Source of the DNA: Microcystis aeruginosa Ma_SC_T_19800800_S464
GTDB taxonomy: Bacteria; Cyanobacteriota; Cyanobacteriia; Cyanobacteriales; Microcystaceae
DNA: 56,048 nt
NCBI GenBank assembly: GCA_007095785.1
Contig: SFBL01000084.1
Location: 1-56,048 of the forward strand
Direction of reading: 5' to 3'
Part shown: piece by piece, positions 43,779 to 51,474 of the stretch
Layout of the letters: each line of letters begins with the position of its first letter
How positions within the stretch are numbered: the first letter of the stretch is position 1
The notes under the pieces: model-generated
The model's database searches: none
What the model saw: only the letters and a program-made list of their open reading frames with translations
Told to the model about the DNA's origin: nothing
Program-made: the position numbers and the translations under genes

Positions 43779-43853
43779 GAGAAATACTTACATTGGGAAA
43801 ATTATAGAGATTTGCCATCTCAACAATTAACTCTATTGCTCTACTGATAAAAT

Positions 43854-44054
43854 ATGAAACTAATTGGTGATATTTCCCTGAGCTTGGATTTATTCTTGTT
43901 GCTTTTTTTCTGGCATTGTCTCATCGGTGGCATTGCTACAGTCATCGCTATCAATAAAGGCTATCCAAGATTAAATTGGCTAATCTTCGGACTTCTGGGA
44001 GGAACCTTTACCTTTTTTATCGCCCTCTTTCTAGAAAAAAAGCCCAAAATTTAA
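43854..44054 (+). CDS. 66-residue two-span membrane protein
   Basis: Two hydrophobic helices (LFLLLFFWHCLIGGIATVIA and LIFGLLGGTFTFFIALFL) flank a polar NKGYPRLN turn, with a Lys-rich end. No family is recognised. The design is coherent, so the gene is probably real. Confidence 0.55.
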   Translation: MKLIGDISLSLDLFLLLFFWHCLIGGIATVIAINKGYPRLNWLIFGLLGGTFTFFIALFLEKKPKI

Positions 44055-44071
44055 GGGATGATATGGCTTGA

Positions 44072-44530
44072 TTATCCTTTAATAGTTCCCATCAACACCT
44101 CTAAATCTTCTGCGTCTAACTCCTCTGGGATACCATTGCGAATTAATTCCGAAAAATCCTCATTGGGAACCATAAAACATAGTGCATAAAGTCTTCCGTC
44201 CCCGACATTTCTAATCTCGTGAATACCCGTGGGACGGACTAATAAACTATCCCCCGGCCCCAGGGGAATCGGTTTACCATCACAGATAGCCATTCCCTCC
44301 CCTTTGAGGATAAAAAACATTTCTACGGCAAAATGATGACGATGGGTAGGGGTGCGACCGTGGGGGTCGAAAATTTCCACACAGACGGTCAAGGAATCCC
44401 CCGCTACGGTAGAATCAAAGACGATCGCTAAACGATTCGTATCCCCAGCACTAATGCGAAAAACTTGATAATCCCGGGGAGATCGAATCACGGGTAACAT
44501 ACAATGATCGCTGGTTAGTTGGCTATTCAT
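44072..44530 (-). CDS. Cupin-domain protein
   Basis: This 152-residue protein has one cupin barrel with metal ligands in PTHRHHFAVEMFFILKGEG (His-x-His and Glu) and GPGDSLLVRPTGIHEIRNVG (second-motif His). Single-domain cupins are often dioxygenases or ligand sensors. I chose the ATG at 44530; the TTG at 44572 would nearly touch folP. It lies 48 nt after folP on the same strand, so it is possibly co-transcribed. Confidence 0.8.
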   Translation of the reverse strand: MNSQLTSDHCMLPVIRSPRDYQVFRISAGDTNRLAIVFDSTVAGDSLTVCVEIFDPHGRTPTHRHHFAVEMFFILKGEGMAICDGKPIPLGPGDSLLVRPTGIHEIRNVGDGRLYALCFMVPNEDFSELIRNGIPEELDAEDLEVLMGTIKG

Positions 44531-44578
44531 CGCTAATTTCGATCGAAGTGTGGATGATTCTAAGACTAACAAAAATTT

Positions 44579-45421
44579 TCAACTTCGCTCGATTGCGTCC
44601 ACCACTTTACTCACATCTACGATCGCAGCCACATCATGGACGCGCAGGATATCGGACCCTTTGGCGATCGCTATAGCACAGGCCGCCGCTGTTCCGAAAA
44701 CTCGTTCTTTTGGGTCATCTTTGCCTGTAATCTCGCCGATAAAGCGTTTTCTCGACAATCCAATTAAAATAGGTAAGTCTAAATCCCGAAATTGGCCTAA
44801 TTCTCGCAATAACTCAAGATTTTGTGTCCCGGTTTTGGCAAAACCAATCCCCGGATCGATGATAATATTTTCCCTAGCAATACCCCACTGTAAAGCTTCC
44901 TTAACGCGATCCTGTAAAAATTCTTTAATTTCCTTGACTAAATCGTCATAATGTGTTAGAGATTGCATGGTTTGCGGATTGCCCCGCAGGTGCATGAGAA
45001 TGATGGGAACGGCCAATTTAGCCACCGTAGGCAATAATAGGCGATCGAAGGTTCCCCCAGAAATATCATTGATCAAATCGGCCCCGGCGGCGATACCTTC
45101 GTCCGCCACGATCGCCCTAGTGGTATCGAGAGAGATAGGAATAGAACTTTGTTGTCGAATAGCGGTGATTACGGGGATAACTCGCGATAATTCTGCTTCT
45201 AGGCTAATTTCTTGCGCTCCTGGACGGCTGGATTGACCACCGATATCGATTATATCAGCCCCAGCCTCGATCATTTTCATCGCCTGTAGCAGGGCATTTT
45301 CAACACTGTCAAATTCTCCCCCATCACTGAAACTATCGGGAGTAACGTTTAAAACACCCATGATATAGGTGCGTTTTCCCCAAGCAAAAATATGTTCACG
45401 AATTGCCATTAAATTAGACAT
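44579..45421 (-). CDS. folP: Dihydropteroate synthase
   Basis: This 280-residue TIM-barrel enzyme joins p-aminobenzoate to pterin in folate synthesis. It shows both signatures: MGVLNVTPDSFSDGG and ADIIDIGGQSSRPGA. Further conserved parts are DLINDIS, IILMHLRGNPQTMQ and DPGIGFAKT. It is complete. Confidence 0.94.
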   Translation of the reverse strand: MSNLMAIREHIFAWGKRTYIMGVLNVTPDSFSDGGEFDSVENALLQAMKMIEAGADIIDIGGQSSRPGAQEISLEAELSRVIPVITAIRQQSSIPISLDTTRAIVADEGIAAGADLINDISGGTFDRLLLPTVAKLAVPIILMHLRGNPQTMQSLTHYDDLVKEIKEFLQDRVKEALQWGIARENIIIDPGIGFAKTGTQNLELLRELGQFRDLDLPILIGLSRKRFIGEITGKDDPKERVFGTAAACAIAIAKGSDILRVHDVAAIVDVSKVVDAIERS

Positions 45422-45459
45422 AATAATAGACCTCTTGTAAAAATCAAAAATTGTTGTTA

Positions 45460-45788
45460 GGGTTAGGAGTCAGTAGTCAGTAGTCAGGAGAATTAAGAAT
45501 GAATAATAATCAATTAAATGGTCTATTTACATATTTTATACAATTTAATCCTTACTTTTGCCGTTTTTGAACCTTCACAAATTAATTATGCAAGAGGTTT
45601 AATAAATCCTGTTACTGATTACTGATTACTGATTACTGATTACTGATTACTGATTACTGATTACTGATTACTGATTACTGATTACTGATTACTGATTACT
45701 GATTACTGATTACTGATTACTGATTACTGATACTGATTACTGATTACTGATTACTGATTACTGATTACTGATTACTGATTACTGATAA
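45460..45788. repeat. Long TGATTAC heptamer array
   Basis: After short TCAGTAG units at 45470, a nearly perfect TGATTAC array of about 25 units runs from 45613 to 45787 and ends just before the stop of the minus-strand gene. The remainder of 45422-45794 is AT-rich without a gene. There are no spacers, so it is not CRISPR. Confidence 0.92.
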
Positions 45789-45794
45789 CCATAG

Positions 45795-46592
45795 TTAATT
45801 TTTAGGTAGGGAAGAATCTTTTAGTTCAAAATAAGCTTGTACTTCTCCTTTCCAGAGTTGATATTTTTCTTGAATTAGTTGATATTGACTAGCAAAATCG
45901 AGGTTACAATCAACGAAATTGCTATCGATATCGGATTGCACTAATTCCCGTTCGATCAGAGTTTCTCGGATAAATTTTAAACATTCTTGTCCTAAAGTTT
46001 CCGCTTGATCAATAATTAGCTGGACTTGATTAATTGCTCGATCATATAATGGAGTTTGTGAATGAAAAATTTCGGAAGATGCGGCCAGATTTCGCAGTCT
46101 ATGTAATTGATTTTTCTTTTCTACTAAACTGGCAATTTTGGGGTTAATTTCAAAAAGTAAGGTTTTCACCAGAGGAGCCAAGCGGCGAGTGTTAGTATAA
46201 TCATAGTTATTAAGGTCTGATTTAATCAGGTGTACCTGTTGTAAATCGACGGTAATATCGTGGAATTGGATCTCGGTTTCGGTGATGGTGGGATGAATCG
46301 TTTTAACTTTCCAAGTAGTAATAGAAGTCAACTGCTGGCGCTCACTATTAACCATTTGCTGCTCCATTTTCAGCACATCGAGGGGAATGCTATAAAGTTT
46401 TTTATCGGGAATATAGATGACATCGCTACTGAGAATGCGATCGATTTTAGGACGACGATATAAATAATGATACAGGAATCGATAAAAGCTTTTACTACCT
46501 TGAAATATCTGGAGAAATAACCAAATTTTCCAGCTGAATAACCCGCTAAGAAAGCGTCCGAATAGAGGGGAATTCGAGGAGGGGTTATTCAT
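45795..46592 (-). CDS. Conserved-looking cyanobacterial protein of unknown function
   Basis: This 265-residue protein has an N-terminal amphipathic/aromatic region (FGRFLSGLFSWKIWLFLQIF) that may attach to membranes. A mixed region (about 55-130) and a long helical C-terminal half follow. No motif I recognise. The heptamer array abuts its stop codon. Confidence 0.55.
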   Translation of the reverse strand: MNNPSSNSPLFGRFLSGLFSWKIWLFLQIFQGSKSFYRFLYHYLYRRPKIDRILSSDVIYIPDKKLYSIPLDVLKMEQQMVNSERQQLTSITTWKVKTIHPTITETEIQFHDITVDLQQVHLIKSDLNNYDYTNTRRLAPLVKTLLFEINPKIASLVEKKNQLHRLRNLAASSEIFHSQTPLYDRAINQVQLIIDQAETLGQECLKFIRETLIERELVQSDIDSNFVDCNLDFASQYQLIQEKYQLWKGEVQAYFELKDSSLPKN

Positions 46593-46654
46593 GAAATTCC
46601 GTTATCAGTTATCGGTGAGTAATCGGAGGTTTGGTTCTTTTCAGCGATCGGTAA

Positions 46655-46747
46655 ATAGTAAACAGTAATCAGGGATAAAGATAACTAACTCACTAATTAA
46701 CTTAAAACTTACATCTGATAACTGATAACTGATCACTGATAACTGAT
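46655..46747. repeat. CTGATAA heptamer and AGTAAACAGTAATCAG units
   Basis: Repeat units of the same family fill the gap and touch the stop codon of the coiled-coil gene. Confidence 0.8.
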
Positions 46748-47406
46748 TAAGGACGTTCTCCGGATAGATTTTTTAAAGATGTTGGTTTCGATCTTACCTG
46801 TTGACGACCGTTACGGACAACCTGTAACATTTGTCCTAATTGTTGATCAAGATGTTCTAAAACCGCTTCAGCATAGTCGTCAGCGCCTTTTTGAATTTCA
46901 TGACATTCAGCTTGGGTTTTTTGTCGTAACTGTTGCACTTCCTGCAAGGTGCTGTGACGCATCTGTTCGATTTCATCGAGGGTTTGTTGTTGCAAGGATT
47001 CGCACTCCTGCTGAACCCGTTGACGAATTTGGGACGCTTGCCGTTCTGCTTGTTGAATAATACCAGACTCGTCGAGAATTTGGGCGGCCCTTTGTTGAGC
47101 AGAACGAAGGACTTGTTGAGCGTATTCCTCCGCTTTAGTGATAATTTCCTCTTCTTCCCGTAAAATTGCTAAAGCTTTCTGTACTGCCGGTGGCACGGTT
47201 TCATAGATGATATCGATCTGTTCGGATATCTGTCCCTCATCGATCATTGTCCAACGGGTGAGGGGGATATGGAAACTATCAAAAATCATCTCTTGCAGAC
47301 GCGCCAAATCCTGATAGATATCGAAATCGACGGGTGGACTGGGAACCGCACTATTAGAAGTGTTAGGTACTGCTTTTCTGGGATCATTAGGTTCTCGGCG
47401 CGCCAT
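46747..47406 (-). CDS. Coiled-coil DivIVA/ATP-synthase-B-like protein
   Basis: This 219-residue protein has a disordered N-terminus, a short helical domain (IYQDLARLQEMIFDSFHIPL) and then more than 120 residues of continuous Gln/Glu-rich coiled coil (QQAERQASQIRQRVQQECES). Similar proteins occur beside coaD in other bacteria, which matches this context. A cell-envelope or division scaffold is possible (inference). No transmembrane part. Confidence 0.65.
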   Translation of the reverse strand: MARREPNDPRKAVPNTSNSAVPSPPVDFDIYQDLARLQEMIFDSFHIPLTRWTMIDEGQISEQIDIIYETVPPAVQKALAILREEEEIITKAEEYAQQVLRSAQQRAAQILDESGIIQQAERQASQIRQRVQQECESLQQQTLDEIEQMRHSTLQEVQQLRQKTQAECHEIQKGADDYAEAVLEHLDQQLGQMLQVVRNGRQQVRSKPTSLKNLSGERP

Positions 47407-47442
47407 AGGTTCAGATCGTCCTCATTACTGTATTTTAGTATG

Positions 47443-47916
47443 TTAACTGTAGTATGAGTAAATATCCCTAGAAACGTTTTCCGGGACTAGATGGCTGACA
47501 GAGCCACCGAATTGAGCGATTTCTTTAACCACGCTACTACTTAAAAAACTATATTCTTTAGTGGTGGCTAAAAAAACCGTTTCGATTCCTTCCCAGAGAG
47601 TTTTATTGGTGTGTGCCATTTGCAGTTCTTTTTCAAAGTCCGAGAGAACCCGCAACCCCCGCAACAGGACCTTAGCTCCCTTTAATCTGGCATATTCAAC
47701 CGTCAATCCCGAAAAACTGTCTATCTCAACGTTTTTCAGGTGTTTTGTACAGTAGCTGATCTGTTCTATGCGTTTTTCGACGGTAAACAGGGGGTTTTTA
47801 TGGGGATTGCAGAGAACTGCCACGATTACTCGCTCGAATAGTGGCACACTGCGTTCGATAATATCTAAATGACCGAGTGTAACTGGATCGAAGCTGCCGG
47901 GGTAGATGGCGATCAT
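47443..47916 (-). CDS. coaD: Phosphopantetheine adenylyltransferase
   Basis: This 157-residue enzyme makes dephospho-CoA from phosphopantetheine and ATP. It has the nucleotidyltransferase motif TLGH in [15 protein letters not shown] and the C-terminal [13 protein letters not shown] segment. It overlaps the upstream DUF427 gene by 4 nt and lies 36 nt before the coiled-coil gene, forming a likely three-gene unit. Confidence 0.95.
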   Translation of the reverse strand: MIAIYPGSFDPVTLGHLDIIERSVPLFERVIVAVLCNPHKNPLFTVEKRIEQISYCTKHLKNVEIDSFSGLTVEYARLKGAKVLLRGLRVLSDFEKELQMAHTNKTLWEGIETVFLATTKEYSFLSSSVVKEIAQFGGSVSHLVPENVSRDIYSYYS

Positions 47917-48197
47917 TTCTCAACCTGCACACCTCGCCAAAAAGCGATATATCCTTTAATATTTTGGGCTTTTGGTTTAGGATCGGGATAATACCAAGCG
48001 GCATCTTTATTGTCCTGTCCATCTACCCTGAGAGTATAATAACTAGCCTCTCCTTTCCAAGAACAAATGGTATGGGTGTTACTGGGTTGAAAATATTCAG
48101 CTTTGATGGTATCGGGGGGAAAATAGTAGTTTCCCTCGACAATTTCACAGTTATCGCTTTCCGCTACCACTGCACCATTCCAAATCGCCTTTGCCAT
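47913..48197 (-). CDS. Short DUF427 domain protein
   Basis: This 94-residue DUF427 domain protein has [38 protein letters not shown] and [21 protein letters not shown]. It is the minimal form of the family, coupled by a 4-nt overlap to coaD. Function unknown. Confidence 0.88.
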   Translation of the reverse strand: MAKAIWNGAVVAESDNCEIVEGNYYFPPDTIKAEYFQPSNTHTICSWKGEASYYTLRVDGQDNKDAAWYYPDPKPKAQNIKGYIAFWRGVQVEK

Positions 48198-48230
48198 GAC
48201 ACTAACTCCTAGTTCTGGTTCAAAATTATC

Positions 48231-48548
48231 TTACAACAGAGTTTGTAAATGTTGAACCAGTTGGTTAACCTGCATCACTCCCTCGATTCGATCGATCGGT
48301 TGACCATTTTTAAAGACTACTAAAGTGGGTAAAGCTTGAATACCGTACTTACTGGCTAAATTGGGATATTTGTCTGTATCAATTTTGACAATTTGTAGGC
48401 GATTTTTGAAATACATTCCCGTTTGTTCTAGAATCGGAGCCATCATTTGACAAGGACCACACCAAGTGGCATAGAAATCCACTAACACGGGGAGATTAGT
48501 GGTTTGCAACAGTTCCTGAAAACTGGAAAACTCTTTTTTGACTGCCAT
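48231..48548 (-). CDS. trxA: Thioredoxin
   Basis: This 105-residue thioredoxin has the redox motif Cys30-Gly-Pro-Cys33 in YATWCGPCQ, cis-Pro in ALPTLVVFKNG and the C-terminal helix. It reduces disulfides in target enzymes. The subtype cannot be fixed by eye, so trxA is a family label. Confidence 0.9.
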   Translation of the reverse strand: MAVKKEFSSFQELLQTTNLPVLVDFYATWCGPCQMMAPILEQTGMYFKNRLQIVKIDTDKYPNLASKYGIQALPTLVVFKNGQPIDRIEGVMQVNQLVQHLQTLL

Positions 48549-48679
48549 AAATTGTCACCTCGCTGGAAAAATAGCCTTTTTCCTACTATAGCTTTTCTAA
48601 ATGTCCCTTGATTTCTCCAGAGCAGTCATCGATCGCCGGGAAAATGCTAAGTTAGGTAAAGACTCTGAGCCAACTTTCC

Positions 48680-49525
48680 ATGAACATCCTAACCAAGCTG
48701 CTTTTTCCCGAAACTAAAACCCCAGAGCAAGTAGGTTCACCGCGAGTACAGAAAAGCCGCCGGGGAATCGAAACCAAATCCGCCGCAGAAATCGTTATTA
48801 TGCGACAAGCGGGTAAAATTGCCGCTACAGTCCTCAAGGAAATTGCCGAGATCGCTCAACCCGGGATAACGACGGCGGATCTGGATGTCTATGCGGAAAA
48901 ACGTATCCGCGCAATGGGTGCTACTCCCAGTTTTAAAGGTTATTATGGCTTTCCTGCCTCGATTTGTGCCTCCGTCGATAACGAAGTCGTTCACGGTATC
49001 CCTAGCCCGAAAAAACGCCTCAAAGCCGGTTCTGTGTTAAAGGTAGATACGGGGGCCTACTACCAAGGTTATCATGGGGATTCCTGTATTACGATCGCGA
49101 TCGGTTCCGTCTCTCCCAAAGCCGAAAAATTAATCCGCGTAGCGGAAGAAGCTTTATATAAAGGCATAAATCAGGTAAAAGCTGGCAATTATCTGCTCGA
49201 TATTGCAGGAGCGATCGAAGATCACGTTCAAGCTAACGGTTTCCAAGTGGTAGAAGATTTTACCGGTCATGGAGTCGGCAGAAATCTCCACGAAGAACCC
49301 TCGGTATTTAATTTTCGCACTAATCAGTTACCCAATGTCAAACTCCGCGCTGGGATGACTCTCGCAATTGAACCAATTGTCAATGGGGGATCTAAACATA
49401 CCAGAACTTTACGCGATCGTTGGACGGTGGTGACGATGGATAATGCTCTCTCTGCTCAATTTGAGCATACTGTCCTAGTAACTGCCACGGGTTACGAAAT
49501 CTTAACCGATCGCAATAACCTATAA
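48680..49525 (+). CDS. map: Methionine aminopeptidase, type I
   Basis: This 281-residue enzyme removes initiator Met. All five metal ligands are present: Asp123 (KVDTGA), Asp134 (YHGDSC), His197 (GHGVG), Glu231 (AIEPI) and Glu262 (QFEHT). A basic N-terminal extension of about 30 residues precedes the catalytic core, as in MAPs that dock at the ribosome. Confidence 0.93.
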   Translation: MNILTKLLFPETKTPEQVGSPRVQKSRRGIETKSAAEIVIMRQAGKIAATVLKEIAEIAQPGITTADLDVYAEKRIRAMGATPSFKGYYGFPASICASVDNEVVHGIPSPKKRLKAGSVLKVDTGAYYQGYHGDSCITIAIGSVSPKAEKLIRVAEEALYKGINQVKAGNYLLDIAGAIEDHVQANGFQVVEDFTGHGVGRNLHEEPSVFNFRTNQLPNVKLRAGMTLAIEPIVNGGSKHTRTLRDRWTVVTMDNALSAQFEHTVLVTATGYEILTDRNNL

Positions 49526-49593
49526 AATTGTCTATAGATTTTTTGCTCCGGAATCTTAATTGGAAATTTATTTAGCGACAGGATTTAGTCAAA

Positions 49594-49995
49594 ATGTTTA
49601 AAAATATCGTTGTTGCCTTAGATTGTGGGGAATCATCCCATCGAGTCCTTCATGCTTTGAATTCCCTCTCTCTAACGGCAAATTCTTACATCATCATCAC
49701 CCATATTCTTGGTAAGGAGGGAGATGAATCGGCAGTGGATCGCCCTCACCCCTCCCGTGAGATCATTGAAGATCAATTGCGCTGCTATCAATCCCAAATT
49801 GCTACCCCTAGTGAAATCGAGGTCATCTTTGGCGATCCAGCGGAGGAAATTATTCGTTTAGCTAATATCTATCAAGCTGATCTGATCGTGATCGGCAGCA
49901 GGGGATTAACGGGAGTTCAACGGGTGATTGAAGATTCTGTTAGTAGTCTCGTGGTGGCAGAAGCTACCTGTTCCGTATTGGTGGTAAAAGCATAG
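49594..49995 (+). CDS. Universal stress protein (UspA family)
   Basis: This 133-residue UspA fold protein starts FKNIVVALDCGESS and ends in LIVIGSRGLTG, EDSVSSLVVAEATCSVLVV. The ATP-binding G-2x-G-9x-G pattern is altered (EDSVS has Asp for the last Gly), so nucleotide binding is uncertain. It stands alone 68 nt after map. Confidence 0.88.
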   Translation: MFKNIVVALDCGESSHRVLHALNSLSLTANSYIIITHILGKEGDESAVDRPHPSREIIEDQLRCYQSQIATPSEIEVIFGDPAEEIIRLANIYQADLIVIGSRGLTGVQRVIEDSVSSLVVAEATCSVLVVKA

Positions 49996-50146
49996 CAGCC
50001 AGCATTCAGCGTCGAGACTCCCAGACTTGTGAGATAGCTATCAGGGATCGGATTTGAGCAGCACTGCTGATTAAAATTTGCAAATCTTATTTTTCCCCGA
50101 TGTTTTCCCCCATACATTCCCCAGTCTTTCCCCACTCACTCCCCAG

Positions 50147-50176
50147 TTTTCCACAGTTTACCCAGACTTTTCCACA
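50147..50176. promoter_or_regulatory. Pair of DnaA-box-like TTTTCCACA sites
   Basis: TTTTCCACA occurs at 50147-50155 and 50168-50176, 21 bp apart and in the same orientation, within a CCCC-rich stretch. TTTTCCACA is the cyanobacterial DnaA box form (established knowledge). No dnaA or dnaN lies nearby, so this could be a DnaA titration or regulatory site. No gene is seen in 49996-50439. Confidence 0.4.
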
Positions 50177-50439
50177 AGCAACAGCGATATAATCGGCACT
50201 TGCTTGCAGAAAAAATTAATCTTGATTGTCAAAATCCCCATGGATAGATACTGAGTTACTGTTAAGTTGAGTAAATAAAATCTAGCTCTAACCCTTATTC
50301 CCTCGTAAATATTAAGTTTTTCTAAAGCATTCCTTTACATCTGGTAATATTGCAACTCCCCCCAACTTGGCTCACAATAGTCCTTACTGTCCACTGCACC
50401 AGTCAGGGATTTCCCCACTTCCGATCAGAGGTAAACGAT

Positions 50440-50664
50440 ATGAATACATCCGTCAGTATCTTGGCAGAAATCCCCGAAATCCTCCACCAATCCCTACAAC
50501 AATACCTAGAAACTCACCCCGGTTGGGATCAAGATGGTGTGTTTACGGCGGCAATATCATTTTTTCTACTTAATTGTCAATCACCCGAAAGGATGAATTT
50601 TGAGGAGCAAAATAGCTGTGCCAAGGTTTATCTAGAAACTTTGTTCCAGCGCTCGGAGTGCTAA
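50440..50664 (+). CDS. DUF2811 family protein
   Basis: This 74-residue protein contains SILAEIPEILHQSLQQYLET and HPGWDQDGVFTAAISFFLLN, the pattern of the small cyanobacterial DUF2811 family. I chose the ATG at 50440; the longer frame upstream has no family match. Function unknown. A terminator hairpin follows. Confidence 0.78.
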   Translation: MNTSVSILAEIPEILHQSLQQYLETHPGWDQDGVFTAAISFFLLNCQSPERMNFEEQNSCAKVYLETLFQRSEC

Positions 50665-50679
50665 TTCGGTGATAATAAG

Positions 50680-50708
50680 AATCGGGTCCTGGTTAAAAAC
50701 CCGATTTT
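50680..50708 (+). terminator. Intrinsic terminator after the DUF2811 gene
   Basis: AATCGGGT and ACCCGATT form an 8-bp stem, and the right arm merges into TTTT. It lies 15 nt after the DUF2811 stop and just before the pth ATG. Confidence 0.6.
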
Positions 50709-50713
50709 CCCCT

Positions 50714-51340
50714 ATGAATTCCGATAAAACCCCTAATTTAATTATTCCTCGGCTAATTATCGGTTTGGGCAATCCCGAACCCAAATATGATCGCACCCGT
50801 CATAATATCGGTTTTGAAGCTGTGGACTCATTAGCGCGGGATTGGGGGCTATCTTGGCAGGAAAACAAGCGATTTCAAGGTTTTATCGCCGAGGGTGACG
50901 GTCCTCTCCTGGGCAAAATTCGTCTTTTGAAACCCCAAACCTATATGAATCGCTCCGGGCAGTCGGTGCGAGCGGTGCTGGACTGGTATAAACTAGCTCC
51001 AGAGTCGATTTTAGTTATTTACGATGATATGGATCTGCCCCTAGGCCGGTTGAGAATCCGTCTATCGGGATCGGCAGGCGGACACAACGGTATTAAATCG
51101 ATGATTGCCCACGTTGGCACGGAAAACTTCGCTCGTTTACGCATAGGAATCGGTAAATCAACCGAAAAAGCGACAATTTCCCACGTTTTAGGCCGATTCA
51201 CTCCCCAAGAAAACGAAGTGATCTTGAAAGTGTTAGACTTGTCCAGAAAAGCGATCGAACTTGGTCTCAAACAAGGGTTACAAAAGGCAATGAGTCTCTA
51301 CAACAATCAAAGTGTAGAGATTGGTTCTAATCTATGCTGA
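50714..51340 (+). CDS. pth: Peptidyl-tRNA hydrolase
   Basis: This 208-residue enzyme frees tRNAs from stalled peptidyl-tRNA. It shows IIGLGNPEPKYDRTRHNIGF (catalytic Asn and His), LLKPQTYMNRSG, IYDDMDLPLG and SGSAGGHNGIKS. I chose the ATG at 50714 because the upstream GTG extension would translate a terminator hairpin. Confidence 0.94.
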   Translation: MNSDKTPNLIIPRLIIGLGNPEPKYDRTRHNIGFEAVDSLARDWGLSWQENKRFQGFIAEGDGPLLGKIRLLKPQTYMNRSGQSVRAVLDWYKLAPESILVIYDDMDLPLGRLRIRLSGSAGGHNGIKSMIAHVGTENFARLRIGIGKSTEKATISHVLGRFTPQENEVILKVLDLSRKAIELGLKQGLQKAMSLYNNQSVEIGSNLC

Positions 51341-51474
51341 TAGCAAATAAGCCTGATTTTAGTAATGGTTATAATCGCCATTTTCGTCTATACTATTACA
51401 GAACCCTCGGTTAAATCTTGATCGCCCTTTGCTAGATTAGGTCAATTTTTATCGTCGATATTAGCAGTTTAAGT

